A program made the translations under genes and the position numbers. A stretch of 43,937 bases of DNA, taken from an uncultured Verrucomicrobiales bacterium. GTDB lineage: Bacteria > Verrucomicrobiota > Verrucomicrobiia > Limisphaerales > UBA1100. A model generated the notes under the pieces. It was not told the origin of the DNA, searched no databases, and was given only the letters and a program-made list of their open reading frames with translations. Numbering within the stretch: the stretch's first letter is position 1; every line of letters begins with the position of its first letter. Positions 8,160-16,712 of the stretch are shown here, one piece after another. The stretch spans positions 1 to 43,937 of the forward strand of contig CAJWVY010000004.1 of the NCBI GenBank assembly GCA_913048135.1. Direction: 5' to 3'.

Positions 8160-9269
8160 TCAAGCCTTCACCACGCGGGCCGTCAACATCAAATCCGACC
8201 CCAAGCGCTCCCAAGCCACTTCCTGTAATCGCAACGAATCCTCTAACCGCTTGACGCCCTCGCCTCCAACCGCCGCCCGAGAACGGATTCCTCCGAGGAT
8301 TTTCGGCGCATAAAAAAACGCGATCCGCTGCGCAAAACCGCCTTGCAGGAAACTTCCATTTACTTCACCACCACCCTCCACCAACAGGCTAGTGACTGAT
8401 TCTTTGCCTAGGCGCTTGAGCAGCCACCGTAAATCAATCCGACCATTCCGTGCCGGCGCCTCGAGCACGTTAACCCGCCGCCTTAGTGCCGCCACTCGCT
8501 TGGCTGGTGCTCCCCGCAACACCACCACCGTGGTGTGTTGCTCGTGGCCATCGGAAACCACCTGCGCATCCAAGGGTGTTCTCGCTTGAGAATCCAAAAC
8601 CACCCGGCGCAGCGCAACTCCACCCCGCTTCCCTCGCGCCAGCAGACTGGGGTTGTCGGCCAGCACAGTTTCCACCCCCACCAAAATTGCATCACTGCCT
8701 TTCCGCAGGTAAATGCCTTTGCGCCGTGCCGCCTCGCCGGTGATCCATTTGGATTCCCCGCTTTCAGTGGCGATCTTTCCATCCAGCGTCATCGCAGCCT
8801 TCACTGTCACCCACGGCAGTCCGGTCGTAACCCAGTGATTAAACGCCTCGTTCATTGCCTGCGCCTCCCGCTGAAGTACCTTATGTCGCACTTCAATCCC
8901 CGCTTTGCGCAGTATGCGAAATGCGCGTCCAGCGTGTTTGGGATTCGGATCAGTGGCACCCACCACCACACGTTTAATTCCTGCCCCCTGAATCGCGTCC
9001 GTACAAGGCGGCGTGCGACCGGTGGTGCAACAGGGTTCCAGCGTAACGTATAACGTGGCACCTTTGACGTTGTAATCATGCCGTTCCGCGTCACGAATCG
9101 CCTCCACCTCGGCGTGCGGTCCACCGGCGCGCCGATGCCAACCCTTACCGATCACTGCGCGCCCCTTCACCAACACAGCACCCACCATTGGGTTTGGGGA
9201 CGTCCGACCATAGCCCTTGCGCGCCAGATCCAGCGCTGTCTGCATGTGCTTTTCGTCGTCCGCTTTCAT
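8160..9269 (-). CDS. ribD: Bifunctional riboflavin deaminase/reductase RibD
   Basis: 369 residues, the normal length for the fused enzyme, which carries out the second and third steps of riboflavin synthesis. The N-terminal cytidine-deaminase-like domain (about 1-145) has the catalytic H52-A-E54 and the zinc cysteines C80 and C89 within LEPCCTTGRTPPC. The C-terminal NADPH-dependent reductase domain (about 146-369) starts with PWVTVKAAMTLDGKIAT and includes LLVEGGGEVNGSFL. It lies between ftsY (8-base gap) and ribE (9-base gap), so it is part of the nusB-PHP-ftsY-ribD-ribE operon. No FMN riboswitch is recognisable upstream within the operon. Confidence 0.96.
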   Translation of the reverse strand: MKADDEKHMQTALDLARKGYGRTSPNPMVGAVLVKGRAVIGKGWHRRAGGPHAEVEAIRDAERHDYNVKGATLYVTLEPCCTTGRTPPCTDAIQGAGIKRVVVGATDPNPKHAGRAFRILRKAGIEVRHKVLQREAQAMNEAFNHWVTTGLPWVTVKAAMTLDGKIATESGESKWITGEAARRKGIYLRKGSDAILVGVETVLADNPSLLARGKRGGVALRRVVLDSQARTPLDAQVVSDGHEQHTTVVVLRGAPAKRVAALRRRVNVLEAPARNGRIDLRWLLKRLGKESVTSLLVEGGGEVNGSFLQGGFAQRIAFFYAPKILGGIRSRAAVGGEGVKRLEDSLRLQEVAWERLGSDLMLTARVVKA

Positions 9270-9277
9270 GCGGGAAA

Positions 9278-10186
9278 TTATTCGGAAAATAGGGCCTCGG
9301 CGAATTGCCCGGGATCAAACGGCTGCAAATCATCCGCCTGTTCGCCAAGCCCAATAAACTTGATAGGCAGATTCAATTCATCATGAATCGCCACCACCAT
9401 GCCGCCTTTGCTGGTACCGTCGAGCTTGGTGATGACCAATCCCGTCAACGGCACGGCCTTGTGAAATTCACGGGCCTGGTTCAGCGCGTTCATACCGGTC
9501 GTTGCGTCCACCACCAACAAGACCTCGTGCGGCGCCCCTTTTTCCTGACGGTCAATGATCCGGTGCAGCTTTTCCAATTCCTGCATCAGGTTGCTTTTGG
9601 TGTGCAAGCGACCAGCGGTATCCACAAACAAAAAATCGGCCTTGCGGGCATGCGCAGCGGTCACGGCGTCATGGGCCACCGCCGCAGGATCCGCTCCATA
9701 GCTGCCGGCGATGACCGGCACATCCAGCCGCCCACCCCACTCCTTGAGCTGTTCCACCGCCGCCGCTCGAAAGGTATCGCAGGCTGCCAGCACGGAAGTT
9801 TTCCCGGCGGCGTGCATTCGATTGGCTAGCTTGGCCGTGGTGGTGGTTTTCCCCGTACCGTTCACGCCCACCATGGACACCACAGTCAAACCGTCTTGCT
9901 CCTGCAGGTCCTGTACGCCTCCGGTAAAAGAAGCCGCAATCTCACGGCGCGCCACTCCCAACACGTCCAGCCCATCCTTGCCCTGAGATTCGTATGAGTC
10001 GCGGACTGCGCTGAGAATTCGCTGGGTCATTGGCATGCCCAAGTCGGCTCCGATCAGGGTAAATTCAATTTCCTCCAGCGTGTCTTCATCAAGCTTGGGC
10101 GAACCAGTGACGATTCGAGTAATCTCATGCGACAGCTTTTCCTTTGTCCGCTGCAGGCCCGCCTTGAATTTGTCGAACAACCCCAT
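9278..10186 (-). CDS. ftsY: Signal recognition particle receptor FtsY
   Basis: 302 residues. This is the short form lacking the long acidic N-terminal A domain of E. coli FtsY. It begins MGLFDKFKAGLQRTKEKL, which is the NG domain start, with an amphipathic segment that can bind membrane. The GTPase motifs are GVNGTGKTTTTAKL (G1), DTFRAAA (insertion box), DTAGRLH (G3) and TKLDGTSKGG (G4), closing with IKFIGLGEQADDLQPF. It docks ribosome-SRP complexes at the inner membrane for co-translational targeting. It follows the PHP gene by 1 base and precedes ribD by 8 bases. Confidence 0.96.
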   Translation of the reverse strand: MGLFDKFKAGLQRTKEKLSHEITRIVTGSPKLDEDTLEEIEFTLIGADLGMPMTQRILSAVRDSYESQGKDGLDVLGVARREIAASFTGGVQDLQEQDGLTVVSMVGVNGTGKTTTTAKLANRMHAAGKTSVLAACDTFRAAAVEQLKEWGGRLDVPVIAGSYGADPAAVAHDAVTAAHARKADFLFVDTAGRLHTKSNLMQELEKLHRIIDRQEKGAPHEVLLVVDATTGMNALNQAREFHKAVPLTGLVITKLDGTSKGGMVVAIHDELNLPIKFIGLGEQADDLQPFDPGQFAEALFSE

Positions 10187-10187
10187 C

Positions 10188-11003
10188 TTACGCCGCCAAC
10201 GCCGTTTTCATTGCCGCCACATACGAGTACGGCAGCTTCACGCCGCCGATCAGCGGCCGCCCCTTGTTTTCGCCGTGGCAATCCGAGCCGCCGGTCACCA
10301 GCAATCCATGTTGCTCAGCCAACATGAGGTAATGCTCGGTCATGGGCGTGGAATGTCGTGTGTAAAAGCATTCAATCCCATCCAGTCCCGCGTCCACCAA
10401 GGGGCCGATCACCTTGTCCCGATGATACAAACCGGGATGCGCGATCACCGCCAGACCGCCGGCTTCATGAATGAGCTCGATCGCGTGCGCCGCGGTCATC
10501 TTCGCCTTAGGCACCCAAGCCGGTTTGCCTTTCTTGAGGTATTTTTGAAATGACTCATCGAGCGTGCGGCAATGTCCCTTAGCCACCATGGCCCGGCCGA
10601 TATGCGGGCGCCCCGGTGAATTGCAATTGGCCAGCTCCAGCACATCTTCACTAGCAAGCTCAAAGCCCAATTCATTCAGCTTAGCCACCATCTCGTGGAT
10701 GCGATTTTGGCGAACCGATTGGTACTTGCTCAGTTCCTCTCGCAATCGGCTGCATTTCAGATCGAGAAAATATCCCAGTAGATGCAGCTCAAAGCCATCC
10801 AGCTCCACCGTAAATTCACAACCTGTGATGAATTCAATACGGCGTTCCTCGCAAGCCGCGACCATGCGTTCGCATCCATCGACGGTATCGTGATCGGTGA
10901 GAGCCATCACTTTCAGCCCCCGTTGATGACCTTGCTCCGCCAACTCCTCTGGCGTGTAGGTGCCGTCTGAATAATTGGTGTGCAGATGCAGATCAGCGTA
11001 CAT
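10188..11003 (-). CDS. PHP-domain phosphoesterase (RNase AM / YciV-TrpH type)
   Basis: 271 residues. The PHP motifs are complete: YADLHLHTNYSDG at the N-terminus, LTDHDT, the GCEFTVELDGFELHLLGYF block, VIAHPG, and a C-terminal GGSDCHG. These supply the histidines and aspartates for a trinuclear metal centre. The closest named relatives are E. coli RNase AM (YciV), which trims 5' ends of small RNAs and removes the 3' phosphate from 3',5'-nucleotides, so a nucleotide/RNA phosphatase role is likely. The ATG at 11003 overlaps the nusB stop by one base (TGATG); an in-frame TTG just before it is less likely. It is embedded between nusB and ftsY in one operon. Confidence 0.9.
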   Translation of the reverse strand: MYADLHLHTNYSDGTYTPEELAEQGHQRGLKVMALTDHDTVDGCERMVAACEERRIEFITGCEFTVELDGFELHLLGYFLDLKCSRLREELSKYQSVRQNRIHEMVAKLNELGFELASEDVLELANCNSPGRPHIGRAMVAKGHCRTLDESFQKYLKKGKPAWVPKAKMTAAHAIELIHEAGGLAVIAHPGLYHRDKVIGPLVDAGLDGIECFYTRHSTPMTEHYLMLAEQHGLLVTGGSDCHGENKGRPLIGGVKLPYSYVAAMKTALAA

Positions 11004-11512
11004 CAACCGGCCTCCGTTGCTGTGCGGGCCGGGCGATCAAGTTGCGCCGCAAGTTTATCCAGAATGCCGTTAACGAATTTACCGCTGTCGTCGGTTGAAA
11101 AGCGTTTTGCTATATCAACCGCTTCATTGATGGCCACCACCGGCGGGATATCCTCGCGATGCATCATTTCAAAGGTGGCCAAACGAAGAATGTTGCGATC
11201 CACCCCAGCCATACGGTGCAGATCCCAGTTGGCTGCCAATTGCTGAAGTCGTGCGTCGATTTCCTCGCGATGCTCCAGCACGCCGCGCACTAGCGGTTCG
11301 GCAAATTCGCGGATGGCCACGTCATCGACCGTGGGAGGTGGAAGTTCCTTTTCCTCGCCCCAAGTGCTCTTGCCCTCAATTACCTCAATCACCGCCGGCC
11401 GTTGATGCACCCAGAAATGCTCCAGCGTCCCGGCCAAATCCTCCGGCGGATTATGGTCGTGCTGAAACAGAAATTGAACCGCGCGTTCGCGCGCCTGACG
11501 GCGAGTGCCCAT
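11003..11512 (-). CDS. nusB: Transcription antitermination protein NusB
   Basis: 169 residues, about 30 more than E. coli NusB. The extra length is mostly an insertion around residues 45-75 (a charged, proline-containing stretch near WGEEKELPPPTVDD). Conserved features are the N-terminal RRQARERAVQFLFQHD, the WDLHRMAGVDRNILRLATFEM block and the C-terminal INEAVDIAKRFSTDDSGKFVNGIL. NusB with S10 binds boxA RNA in rRNA antitermination. The ATG at 11512 gives the canonical MGTRRQARE start. It appears to be the first gene of the nusB-PHP-ftsY-ribD-ribE operon, 68 bases after the moeB-like gene on the same strand. In many bacteria ribH adjoins nusB; it does not here. Confidence 0.93.
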   Translation of the reverse strand: MGTRRQARERAVQFLFQHDHNPPEDLAGTLEHFWVHQRPAVIEVIEGKSTWGEEKELPPPTVDDVAIREFAEPLVRGVLEHREEIDARLQQLAANWDLHRMAGVDRNILRLATFEMMHREDIPPVVAINEAVDIAKRFSTDDSGKFVNGILDKLAAQLDRPARTATEAG

Positions 11513-11518
11513 GGCTTT

Positions 11519-11524
11519 AGAATG
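11519..11524 (-). promoter_or_regulatory. Candidate -10 element of nusB
   Basis: Minus-strand CATTCT sits exactly 6 bases before the nusB ATG. A possible -35 (TTTTGC) lies 17 bases further up but is weak. It is listed because the same 6-base distance recurs at other genes in the window. Confidence 0.3.
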
Positions 11525-11580
11525 CGCCAGTGACGCATCCAGCAAAAGGAAATTAAATCGACCTCAATTTTTCGTGATGT

Positions 11581-12735
11581 CTAATACCGCGGAACGGAGG
11601 AATCAATATCATCACTCCACGCATTGATGCCACCGGCCACACTCTTGCAGTACTTGAATCCTTGTTGCTTTAGGAATTCCACCGCCTTCAACGAACGCCC
11701 CCCCACTTTGCAGTGAATATAGATCGTCTGGTTTGGGTCCAGCTCCATGAATCGCTGCGGCAATTCGCCCAGCGGAATCAGTGGCACACCTTCAATCTTG
11801 GCTATTTCCACTTCGTCATATTCGCGCACATCGAGGAAGGCGATGTCGCTAGAGGAATCGTCCATGGCCTTCTTCATGTCCTGCACGCTCACCTCGTCCG
11901 GATGTGCCTGCGGTTCATCCGGCTCATCGCCAATCCCGCAAAACTCCTGATAATCGATCAACTCGGTGATCGTTGGATTTTCACCGCAAATGGGACATTT
12001 GGGATCGCGTCGCAATTTTAGCTCGCGAAAGCTCATGTCCAGAGCACTATAAAGCATCAAGCGATTGATCAAGGGCTCCCCCTTGCCCAGCGCCAGCTTG
12101 ATGATTTCCGTAGCCTGAATGCATCCAATGATGCCCGGCAACACGCCCAACACGCCGCCCTCAGCACAACTCGGCACCATACCCGGAGGCGGCGGTTCGG
12201 GGTATAGGCAACGATAACAGGGCCCGCCCAATTCCGGTGCAAACACACTCGCCTGCCCTTCGAAACGGAAAATGGAGCCGTAAACATTCGGCTTCTTCAA
12301 CAATACACAGGCGTCGTTGGTGAGATAACGCGTCGGAAAATTGTCCGTCCCATCCACCACGATGTCGTATGGCTCAATGATGTCCAGAGCGTTCTCTGAG
12401 GTCAGCATCGTTTCGTGAATTACCACCTCCACCTCCGGATTGATGGAATTAAGAGTCTCCTTGCCCGACTGCACCTTCGGTCGGTCTACATCAGCGGTGC
12501 CGTGAATGATTTGGCGTTGGAGGTTGGAATAATCAACCACATCAAAATCAACGATGCCAATCTTGCCAATACCGGCGGCTGCCAAATACATGGCGATCGG
12601 CGACCCCAACCCGCCTGTGCCAATGCACAGCACACTGGTGCCCTTCAGTTTCTTCTGCCCTGCCATGCCCACTTCAGGCAAAATCAGGTGCCGTGAATAC
12701 CGGCTAATTTCTTCGTTGCTTAGTTCCACGCTCAT
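11581..12735 (-). CDS. moeB: MoeB/ThiF-type adenylyltransferase fused to a rhodanese domain
   Basis: 384 residues. The N-terminal ThiF/E1-like domain (about 5-250) begins RYSRHLILPEVGMAGQKKL and has the ATP-binding loop GTGGLGSP, DFDVVDYSNLQRQ and GTDNFPTRYL. Two zinc cysteine pairs are present (CYRC and CPIC). The C-terminal rhodanese domain (about 285-384) has the persulfide cysteine C342 in HCKVGGRS. Such MoeZ/MOCS3-like fusions adenylate and then sulfurate the C-terminal glycine of small ubiquitin-like sulfur carriers (MoaD, ThiS or CysO) for molybdopterin, thiamine or cysteine synthesis. No carrier protein is encoded nearby, so the pathway cannot be fixed. The ATG at 12735 precedes the conserved core. 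It is divergent from the nucleoside phosphorylase gene (43-base gap). Confidence 0.9.
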   Translation of the reverse strand: MSVELSNEEISRYSRHLILPEVGMAGQKKLKGTSVLCIGTGGLGSPIAMYLAAAGIGKIGIVDFDVVDYSNLQRQIIHGTADVDRPKVQSGKETLNSINPEVEVVIHETMLTSENALDIIEPYDIVVDGTDNFPTRYLTNDACVLLKKPNVYGSIFRFEGQASVFAPELGGPCYRCLYPEPPPPGMVPSCAEGGVLGVLPGIIGCIQATEIIKLALGKGEPLINRLMLYSALDMSFRELKLRRDPKCPICGENPTITELIDYQEFCGIGDEPDEPQAHPDEVSVQDMKKAMDDSSSDIAFLDVREYDEVEIAKIEGVPLIPLGELPQRFMELDPNQTIYIHCKVGGRSLKAVEFLKQQGFKYCKSVAGGINAWSDDIDSSVPRY

Positions 12736-12741
12736 GGGATC

Positions 12742-12747
12742 AATAAA
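12742..12747 (-). promoter_or_regulatory. Candidate -10 element of the moeB-like gene
   Basis: Minus-strand TTTATT lies exactly 6 bases before the ATG at 12735. No good -35 was found at 16-18 bases. It is low confidence alone and is listed because the spacing matches other candidate leaderless starts here. Confidence 0.3.
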
Positions 12748-12778
12748 ACATGGACAGCCGCACGGCCATCCGGAAAGA

Positions 12779-13612
12779 ATGAATCCGCCTAAAGTGAGAG
12801 GCAAAGTCAATCCGAAAACAGCCGCCAGCACGTTACGACGCGCCTCTTCACTGCGCCCCAAGCTCGCCCTCGTGCTGGGCAGCGGCTTCCACAACGCTGC
12901 CGAGCAAGCCACCGTTGCGGCGACCGTGCCCTACACAAAACTGGCCGGTTTCCTCGCGCCGAGTGTTCCCGGCCATGCCGGCCAAGCCCTGATCGGCCAC
13001 CTGGGTGAGACCGAAATAATCATCCTCCAAGGCCGGGCGCATTATTACGAAGGCCATTCGATGGCGGAGATCACCTTCCCCATCCGTGTGCTTGCAGAAT
13101 ACGGCATTGAATCGCTTTTGCTCACCAACGCCGCCGGGGGAATCAATCGTAAATATCAACCCGGCGAGTTCATGGCGTTCAAGGATCATCTGAATTTCAT
13201 GGGCGACAATCCGCTGCGCGGCCCGGCACACCGCGGCCCGGAACGTTTTGTGGACCTTACCCAAACTTACGATCCAGTTCTCACTAAAACCTTAAAATTA
13301 GCAGCCCGCAAAGCCAAAGCTAAACTGCACACGGGCGTGTATTGCGCGGTGAGCGGCCCCAATTACGAAACACCGGCCGAAGTCCATGCCTACGACAAAC
13401 TCGGTGCCGGCGCTGTGGGCATGAGCACCGTACCCGAGGCCATCGTGGGCCGACAATGCGGCCTGCGGGTCGCTGGCCTCTCCTGCATTACCAACGCCGC
13501 TGCCGGACTGTCTGGTAATGCCCTCACCCATGAAGAGGTGCTTTCGACCGGTGCCACCGCCAGCCAAACCGCAGCCAAACTACTCACCGAATTCGCCCGA
13601 CATTATGAATGA
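12779..13612 (+). CDS. Purine nucleoside phosphorylase (class I, trimeric type)
   Basis: 277 residues, typical of PNP-I/PunA enzymes, which cleave inosine and guanosine with phosphate to free base and ribose-1-phosphate. Family motifs are LVLGSGFHNAAE (phosphate loop), LQGRAHYYEGHS, LLLTNAAGGIN, the GPNYETPAE segment and VGMSTVPEAIVGRQCGLRV with the closing CITNAAAGL. The ATG at 12779 is preceded by GGAAAGA, one of the few plausible ribosome sites in the window. The frame is open further upstream, but that part lies over the moeB-like gene. Its end overlaps cdd by 8 bases, forming a nucleoside salvage pair. Confidence 0.94.
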   Translation: MNPPKVRGKVNPKTAASTLRRASSLRPKLALVLGSGFHNAAEQATVAATVPYTKLAGFLAPSVPGHAGQALIGHLGETEIIILQGRAHYYEGHSMAEITFPIRVLAEYGIESLLLTNAAGGINRKYQPGEFMAFKDHLNFMGDNPLRGPAHRGPERFVDLTQTYDPVLTKTLKLAARKAKAKLHTGVYCAVSGPNYETPAEVHAYDKLGAGAVGMSTVPEAIVGRQCGLRVAGLSCITNAAAGLSGNALTHEEVLSTGATASQTAAKLLTEFARHYE

Positions 13613-14006
13613 TCCAATCAACATCATCTCCGAAGCCATGAAGGCACGCGAACACGCGCAAGCGCCATATTCCAAATTCAAAGTCGGCGCTGCGCTCCTG
13701 ACCGATACTAACGCGGTCATTCACGGCGCCAACGTTGAGAGTGCCAGCTACGGTCTAAGTTGCTGCGCCGAACGCGTCGCCATTTTCAAGGCGCTCACCT
13801 CTGGCCACCATACGTTTAAAAAAATGGCTATCGCCACAGAAGGTGGCGCCGCCCCATGTGGTGCCTGCCGACAAATCATCGCCGAATATGCGTCGGACAT
13901 AGAATTGATCCTTGTGGATATCAATCAGCCGGAAACTCCAAAACATACTACCATCCAGAAACTTCTACCTAATTCGTTTACCGGCGAAAACCTCCCTTCT
14001 AATTGA
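13605..14006 (+). CDS. cdd: Cytidine deaminase
   Basis: 133 residues, the size of the homotetrameric zinc enzyme that converts cytidine and deoxycytidine to uridine and deoxyuridine. The signature C54-A-E56 and P84-C85-G-A-C88 supply the catalytic glutamate and three zinc cysteines, as in the all-cysteine tetrameric class. APYSKFKVGAAL and ANVESASYGLSCCAERVA are further family blocks. The start codon overlaps the end of the nucleoside phosphorylase gene by 8 bases, so the two are almost certainly co-transcribed and translationally coupled. Downstream, the LysR gene has its own promoter-like sequence overlapping the cdd stop codon. Confidence 0.95.
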   Translation: MNDPINIISEAMKAREHAQAPYSKFKVGAALLTDTNAVIHGANVESASYGLSCCAERVAIFKALTSGHHTFKKMAIATEGGAAPCGACRQIIAEYASDIELILVDINQPETPKHTTIQKLLPNSFTGENLPSN

Positions 14007-14030
14007 CTTAATAAGTTAAACTGATTTACT
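14003..14030 (+). promoter_or_regulatory. Candidate promoter and operator of the LysR-type regulator gene
   Basis: TTGACT (14003-14008), a 16-base spacer and TTTACT (14025-14030) end exactly 6 bases before the GTG start. The region is AT-rich and contains two overlapping inverted repeats: ACTTA-A-TAAGT (14006-14016) and AAGTTAAA-CTGA-TTTACTT (14013-14031, one base imperfect). LysR proteins usually bind such dyads upstream of their own gene, so this may be an autoregulatory site. Confidence 0.5.
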
Positions 14031-14036
14031 TCAGCC

Positions 14037-14915
14037 GTGCAGATCGAGAGCCTAAAGCTTTTTTGCGACTTGGCGGAAACTACGAGTTTTACCAAGGCCG
14101 CCAAGATCAACGGTGTCACTCAATCGGCCGTCAGCCAGCAGATATCCTCGCTGGAGACCAAATTCGAGGCCGTGCTTATTGAGAGGAGCAAAAAAAAATT
14201 CACCCTCACCAAGGAAGGCAATACTCTCTACAAATACAGCAAGCAGATCGTCCAAACCTACGACGAGCTGCGCCACAAGATTCAGGAAATTCAAAATGTC
14301 GTCACCGGGACCATCAAGGTGGTGACAATCTACAGCATCGGCCTTCACGAACTGCCGCCGTATCTCAAAAAATTTCTAAAGAAACACCCCACCGTCAATG
14401 TTTCCGTGGAATACCGACGGGCCACGCAATTGTACGAGGACATCGTCACCGGCATGGCAGATATCGGCCTGGTGGCCTATCCGCAAAAAGATCCGCGCCT
14501 GCAGGTCACCTCATTGGCCGAGGATATGTTGGTGCTCATTTGCCATCCCGACCATCCCCTAGCGCAGCAGCCAAAAGTGAAACTCTCGGAAATCGCCTCG
14601 CACAAATTCATCGCTTTTGAGCCGGACATTCCCACGCGCCGTGCGATTGATAAGATTTTGAGGGATCGCAATGTGGAGGTGGATCACGCCATGGAGTTCG
14701 ACAACATTGAGACGGTCAAACGTGCCGTGGAAATCGACGCTGGAATTTCCATTGTCCCGCGCAGCCCAGTGGCCCAGGAAGTCGCCAAGAAAACCATCGC
14801 CATGGTGGAAATTGAGGACGAACAGTTTTACCGACCGTTGGCGGCCGTCCACAAAAAGAGTAAGGTCCTCTCGCCCGCGATGAAGGAATTCCTCGCCTTG
14901 CTAAAAAAGAGCTAG
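14037..14915 (+). CDS. LysR family transcriptional regulator
   Basis: 292 residues beginning with GTG at 14037. The N-terminal winged helix-turn-helix (residues 1-62) includes SLKLFCDLAETTSFTKAAK and GVTQSAVSQQISSLE. A linker helix rich in lysine follows, then the effector-binding domain of the type 2 periplasmic binding fold from about residue 90 to 290 (GTIKVVTIYSIG, GMADIGLVAYP, GISIVPRSP). The sensor domain resembles the CysB/CbbR-like group by general pattern, but no ligand can be assigned. It lies 30 bases after cdd and may be separately transcribed. It converges on the M29 aminopeptidase gene with both stops in CTAG. The target genes are unknown. Confidence 0.93.
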   Translation: MQIESLKLFCDLAETTSFTKAAKINGVTQSAVSQQISSLETKFEAVLIERSKKKFTLTKEGNTLYKYSKQIVQTYDELRHKIQEIQNVVTGTIKVVTIYSIGLHELPPYLKKFLKKHPTVNVSVEYRRATQLYEDIVTGMADIGLVAYPQKDPRLQVTSLAEDMLVLICHPDHPLAQQPKVKLSEIASHKFIAFEPDIPTRRAIDKILRDRNVEVDHAMEFDNIETVKRAVEIDAGISIVPRSPVAQEVAKKTIAMVEIEDEQFYRPLAAVHKKSKVLSPAMKEFLALLKKS

Positions 14916-16027
14916 GCCTTTTTCAGATTCTTTGGATTCAGCGGCTGCAGATCTTTCGGCAGGAACATACCGTCCTTGCGGATGAGATCGCCATCGAACC
15001 ACACCTCGCCTCCACCCCATTCCTTGCGCTGGATCAGCACCATGTCCCAATGCACGGCCGAGCGATTGCCGTTATCACATTCTTCATACGCCTGTCCCGG
15101 TGTGAAGTGCAGCGAACCGCCAATCTTCTCATCGAACAAAATATCGCACATTGGGTTCATCACAAACGGATTCACGCCCAACGAAAACTCGCCGATATAC
15201 CGCGCTCCCGCATCCGTATCCAGAATCTCATTCAGCCGCTTCGTGTTATTACTGGTCGCCTCGACCACTTTGCCGTCCTTCAGCGTCAGCTTCACATTCT
15301 CAAACTTCGTGCCCGCATACAATGTGGGCGTATTAAACTGAATCGTGCCGTTGCAGGATTTCTTGGCGGGACAGGAAAACACCTCCCCATCGGGAATATT
15401 CCGATCGCCCGCACAGGGGATCGCCGGCATCCCCGCAATGCTGAACGTGAGGTCCGTGCCCGGCCCCACTAACCGCACCTCCTTCGCCTTGGTCATCCGC
15501 TTGGCCAGCGGCTTCATCGCCTTGGCCATACGACGGTAGTCGAACGTGCATACATCGAAATAAAAATCCTCGAACGCTTCCGTGCTCATGTTCGCCGCCT
15601 GCGCCATGCTCGGCGTCGGCCAGCGCAGGACGACCCAGCGCGTCTTGTTCACGCGATAATTGAGCACCGGCCGCATCGTCTTCGAATAGGCCTGCATCAC
15701 CTTAGGCGGCACGTCGCTCAATTCGCTGGTGTTTTCCGCACCGCGAATGGCGATGTACGCCTGTACTTTTTTCATCCGATGCAGCTCCACATCGCGCGTC
15801 AGCTTCGCGTGCGAATCCGTCGTGCCCTTCACCAGCTCCCGCACTACTCGCGATTGGCGCGTTTCCACGATTGGATTTGCCCCCACCTTGCGCGCCGCCC
15901 GCACCAGCGCAATGGTCATTCGATCGGGAATATCCGCCACATCAATAAACACGCTCTCCCCTTTTTTCAGGGCGCAGGAATATTCCACCAACAACTTGGC
16001 CAACTTATCGTATCGTGGGTCACTCAT
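14912..16027 (-). CDS. M29-family aminopeptidase (AmpS/AmpT-like)
   Basis: 371 residues, the usual length for M29 metallo-aminopeptidases such as Staphylococcus AmpS. The N-terminal domain begins YDKLAKLLVEYSCALKKGE, with the family's VEYS pattern. The C-terminal catalytic part holds the expected metal-binding acidic and histidine residues in GEFSLGVNP, the GGSLHF segment, and NGNRSAVHWDMV, near residues 270-335. These enzymes remove N-terminal residues with two metal ions and act in the cytoplasm. The ATG at 16027 is chosen because it starts directly before the conserved N-terminus; the frame is open upstream into mazG. A 16-base gap separates it from mazG, so it is likely the last gene of the proB-mazG operon. 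Confidence 0.92.
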   Translation of the reverse strand: MSDPRYDKLAKLLVEYSCALKKGESVFIDVADIPDRMTIALVRAARKVGANPIVETRQSRVVRELVKGTTDSHAKLTRDVELHRMKKVQAYIAIRGAENTSELSDVPPKVMQAYSKTMRPVLNYRVNKTRWVVLRWPTPSMAQAANMSTEAFEDFYFDVCTFDYRRMAKAMKPLAKRMTKAKEVRLVGPGTDLTFSIAGMPAIPCAGDRNIPDGEVFSCPAKKSCNGTIQFNTPTLYAGTKFENVKLTLKDGKVVEATSNNTKRLNEILDTDAGARYIGEFSLGVNPFVMNPMCDILFDEKIGGSLHFTPGQAYEECDNGNRSAVHWDMVLIQRKEWGGGEVWFDGDLIRKDGMFLPKDLQPLNPKNLKKA

Positions 16028-16043
16028 AAATTCTGTCGTCAAA

Positions 16044-16712
16044 TTAAGCCCGCTTACCGCGTTGTCCAGCCTTCTCCTTTTTGCGCAGCGCCTTTTCGCG
16101 ACGCTCCGTCTCCGCCCGCAGCAACGCCTCAGCCTGCCAGCCATTCGCCTGGGCCTTTTGCGCCAGCCGAAACAATTCCTCCCCCAAAGCCCGTTTGGCG
16201 CCGCCTCGCCGGCCTTTCGCCAACAACCCGTGCTTGCGCCCCTTCTTCGCCACCTCATGCGCCCGCATCAAGGCCGGTAAATGGCGTGGGATTCCGTCAA
16301 AGGCCGACTTCCGTTCGTTCGCCGTGCCCGCCTTTTCCGTTTGCTTAATGGCATCCCACTGATTCCAAACCCCGTCCACATCCTTCACTTTCGCATCCCC
16401 GAACACATGTGGATGCCGGCGAATCAACTTATCTTTGATCGTCCGGGCAACATCATCAAAATTAAACGCTCCGCGTTCATCCGCCATTTGCGCATGGAAC
16501 ACCACCTGCAACAGGAGGTCCCCCAATTCCTCCAACATCTCGCCGTCATCGCCCGCCTCGATGGCGTCGACGAGTTCATACACTTCCTCCACCGCGTTCA
16601 ACCGGATGCTTTGATGATCCTGTTCCTGATCCCAAGGGCATCCATCCGGCGCGCGCAAACGCGTCATGACCGCGCGCAATTCCTCAATCGGCTGTTTCTT
16701 TTTACGTGCCAT
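16044..16712 (-). CDS. mazG: MazG-type nucleoside triphosphate pyrophosphohydrolase
   Basis: 222 residues against about 263 in E. coli MazG. The N-terminal MazG domain is complete: LRAPDGCPWDQEQDHQSIR, then the metal-binding EEVYELVDAIE and EELGDLLLQVVFHAQ helices, then IRRHPHVFGD. The second half is short, keeping GIPRHLPALMRAHEVAKK, and ends in a very basic tail (roughly residues 200-222). MazG hydrolyses NTPs and dNTPs to monophosphates, including damaged or excess nucleotides. The ATG overlaps the proB stop (TAATG). The reduced C-terminal part, relative to E. coli, is real and not a frameshift, because the frame closes cleanly before the next gene. Confidence 0.93.
   Translation of the reverse strand: MARKKKQPIEELRAVMTRLRAPDGCPWDQEQDHQSIRLNAVEEVYELVDAIEAGDDGEMLEELGDLLLQVVFHAQMADERGAFNFDDVARTIKDKLIRRHPHVFGDAKVKDVDGVWNQWDAIKQTEKAGTANERKSAFDGIPRHLPALMRAHEVAKKGRKHGLLAKGRRGGAKRALGEELFRLAQKAQANGWQAEALLRAETERREKALRKKEKAGQRGKRA

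Noticed and set aside
8100-11580. FMN riboswitch controlling ribD/ribE
   Set aside because: The rib genes lie inside an operon with gaps under 10 bases, leaving no room; no RFN-like conserved blocks were seen in the nusB upstream region either.
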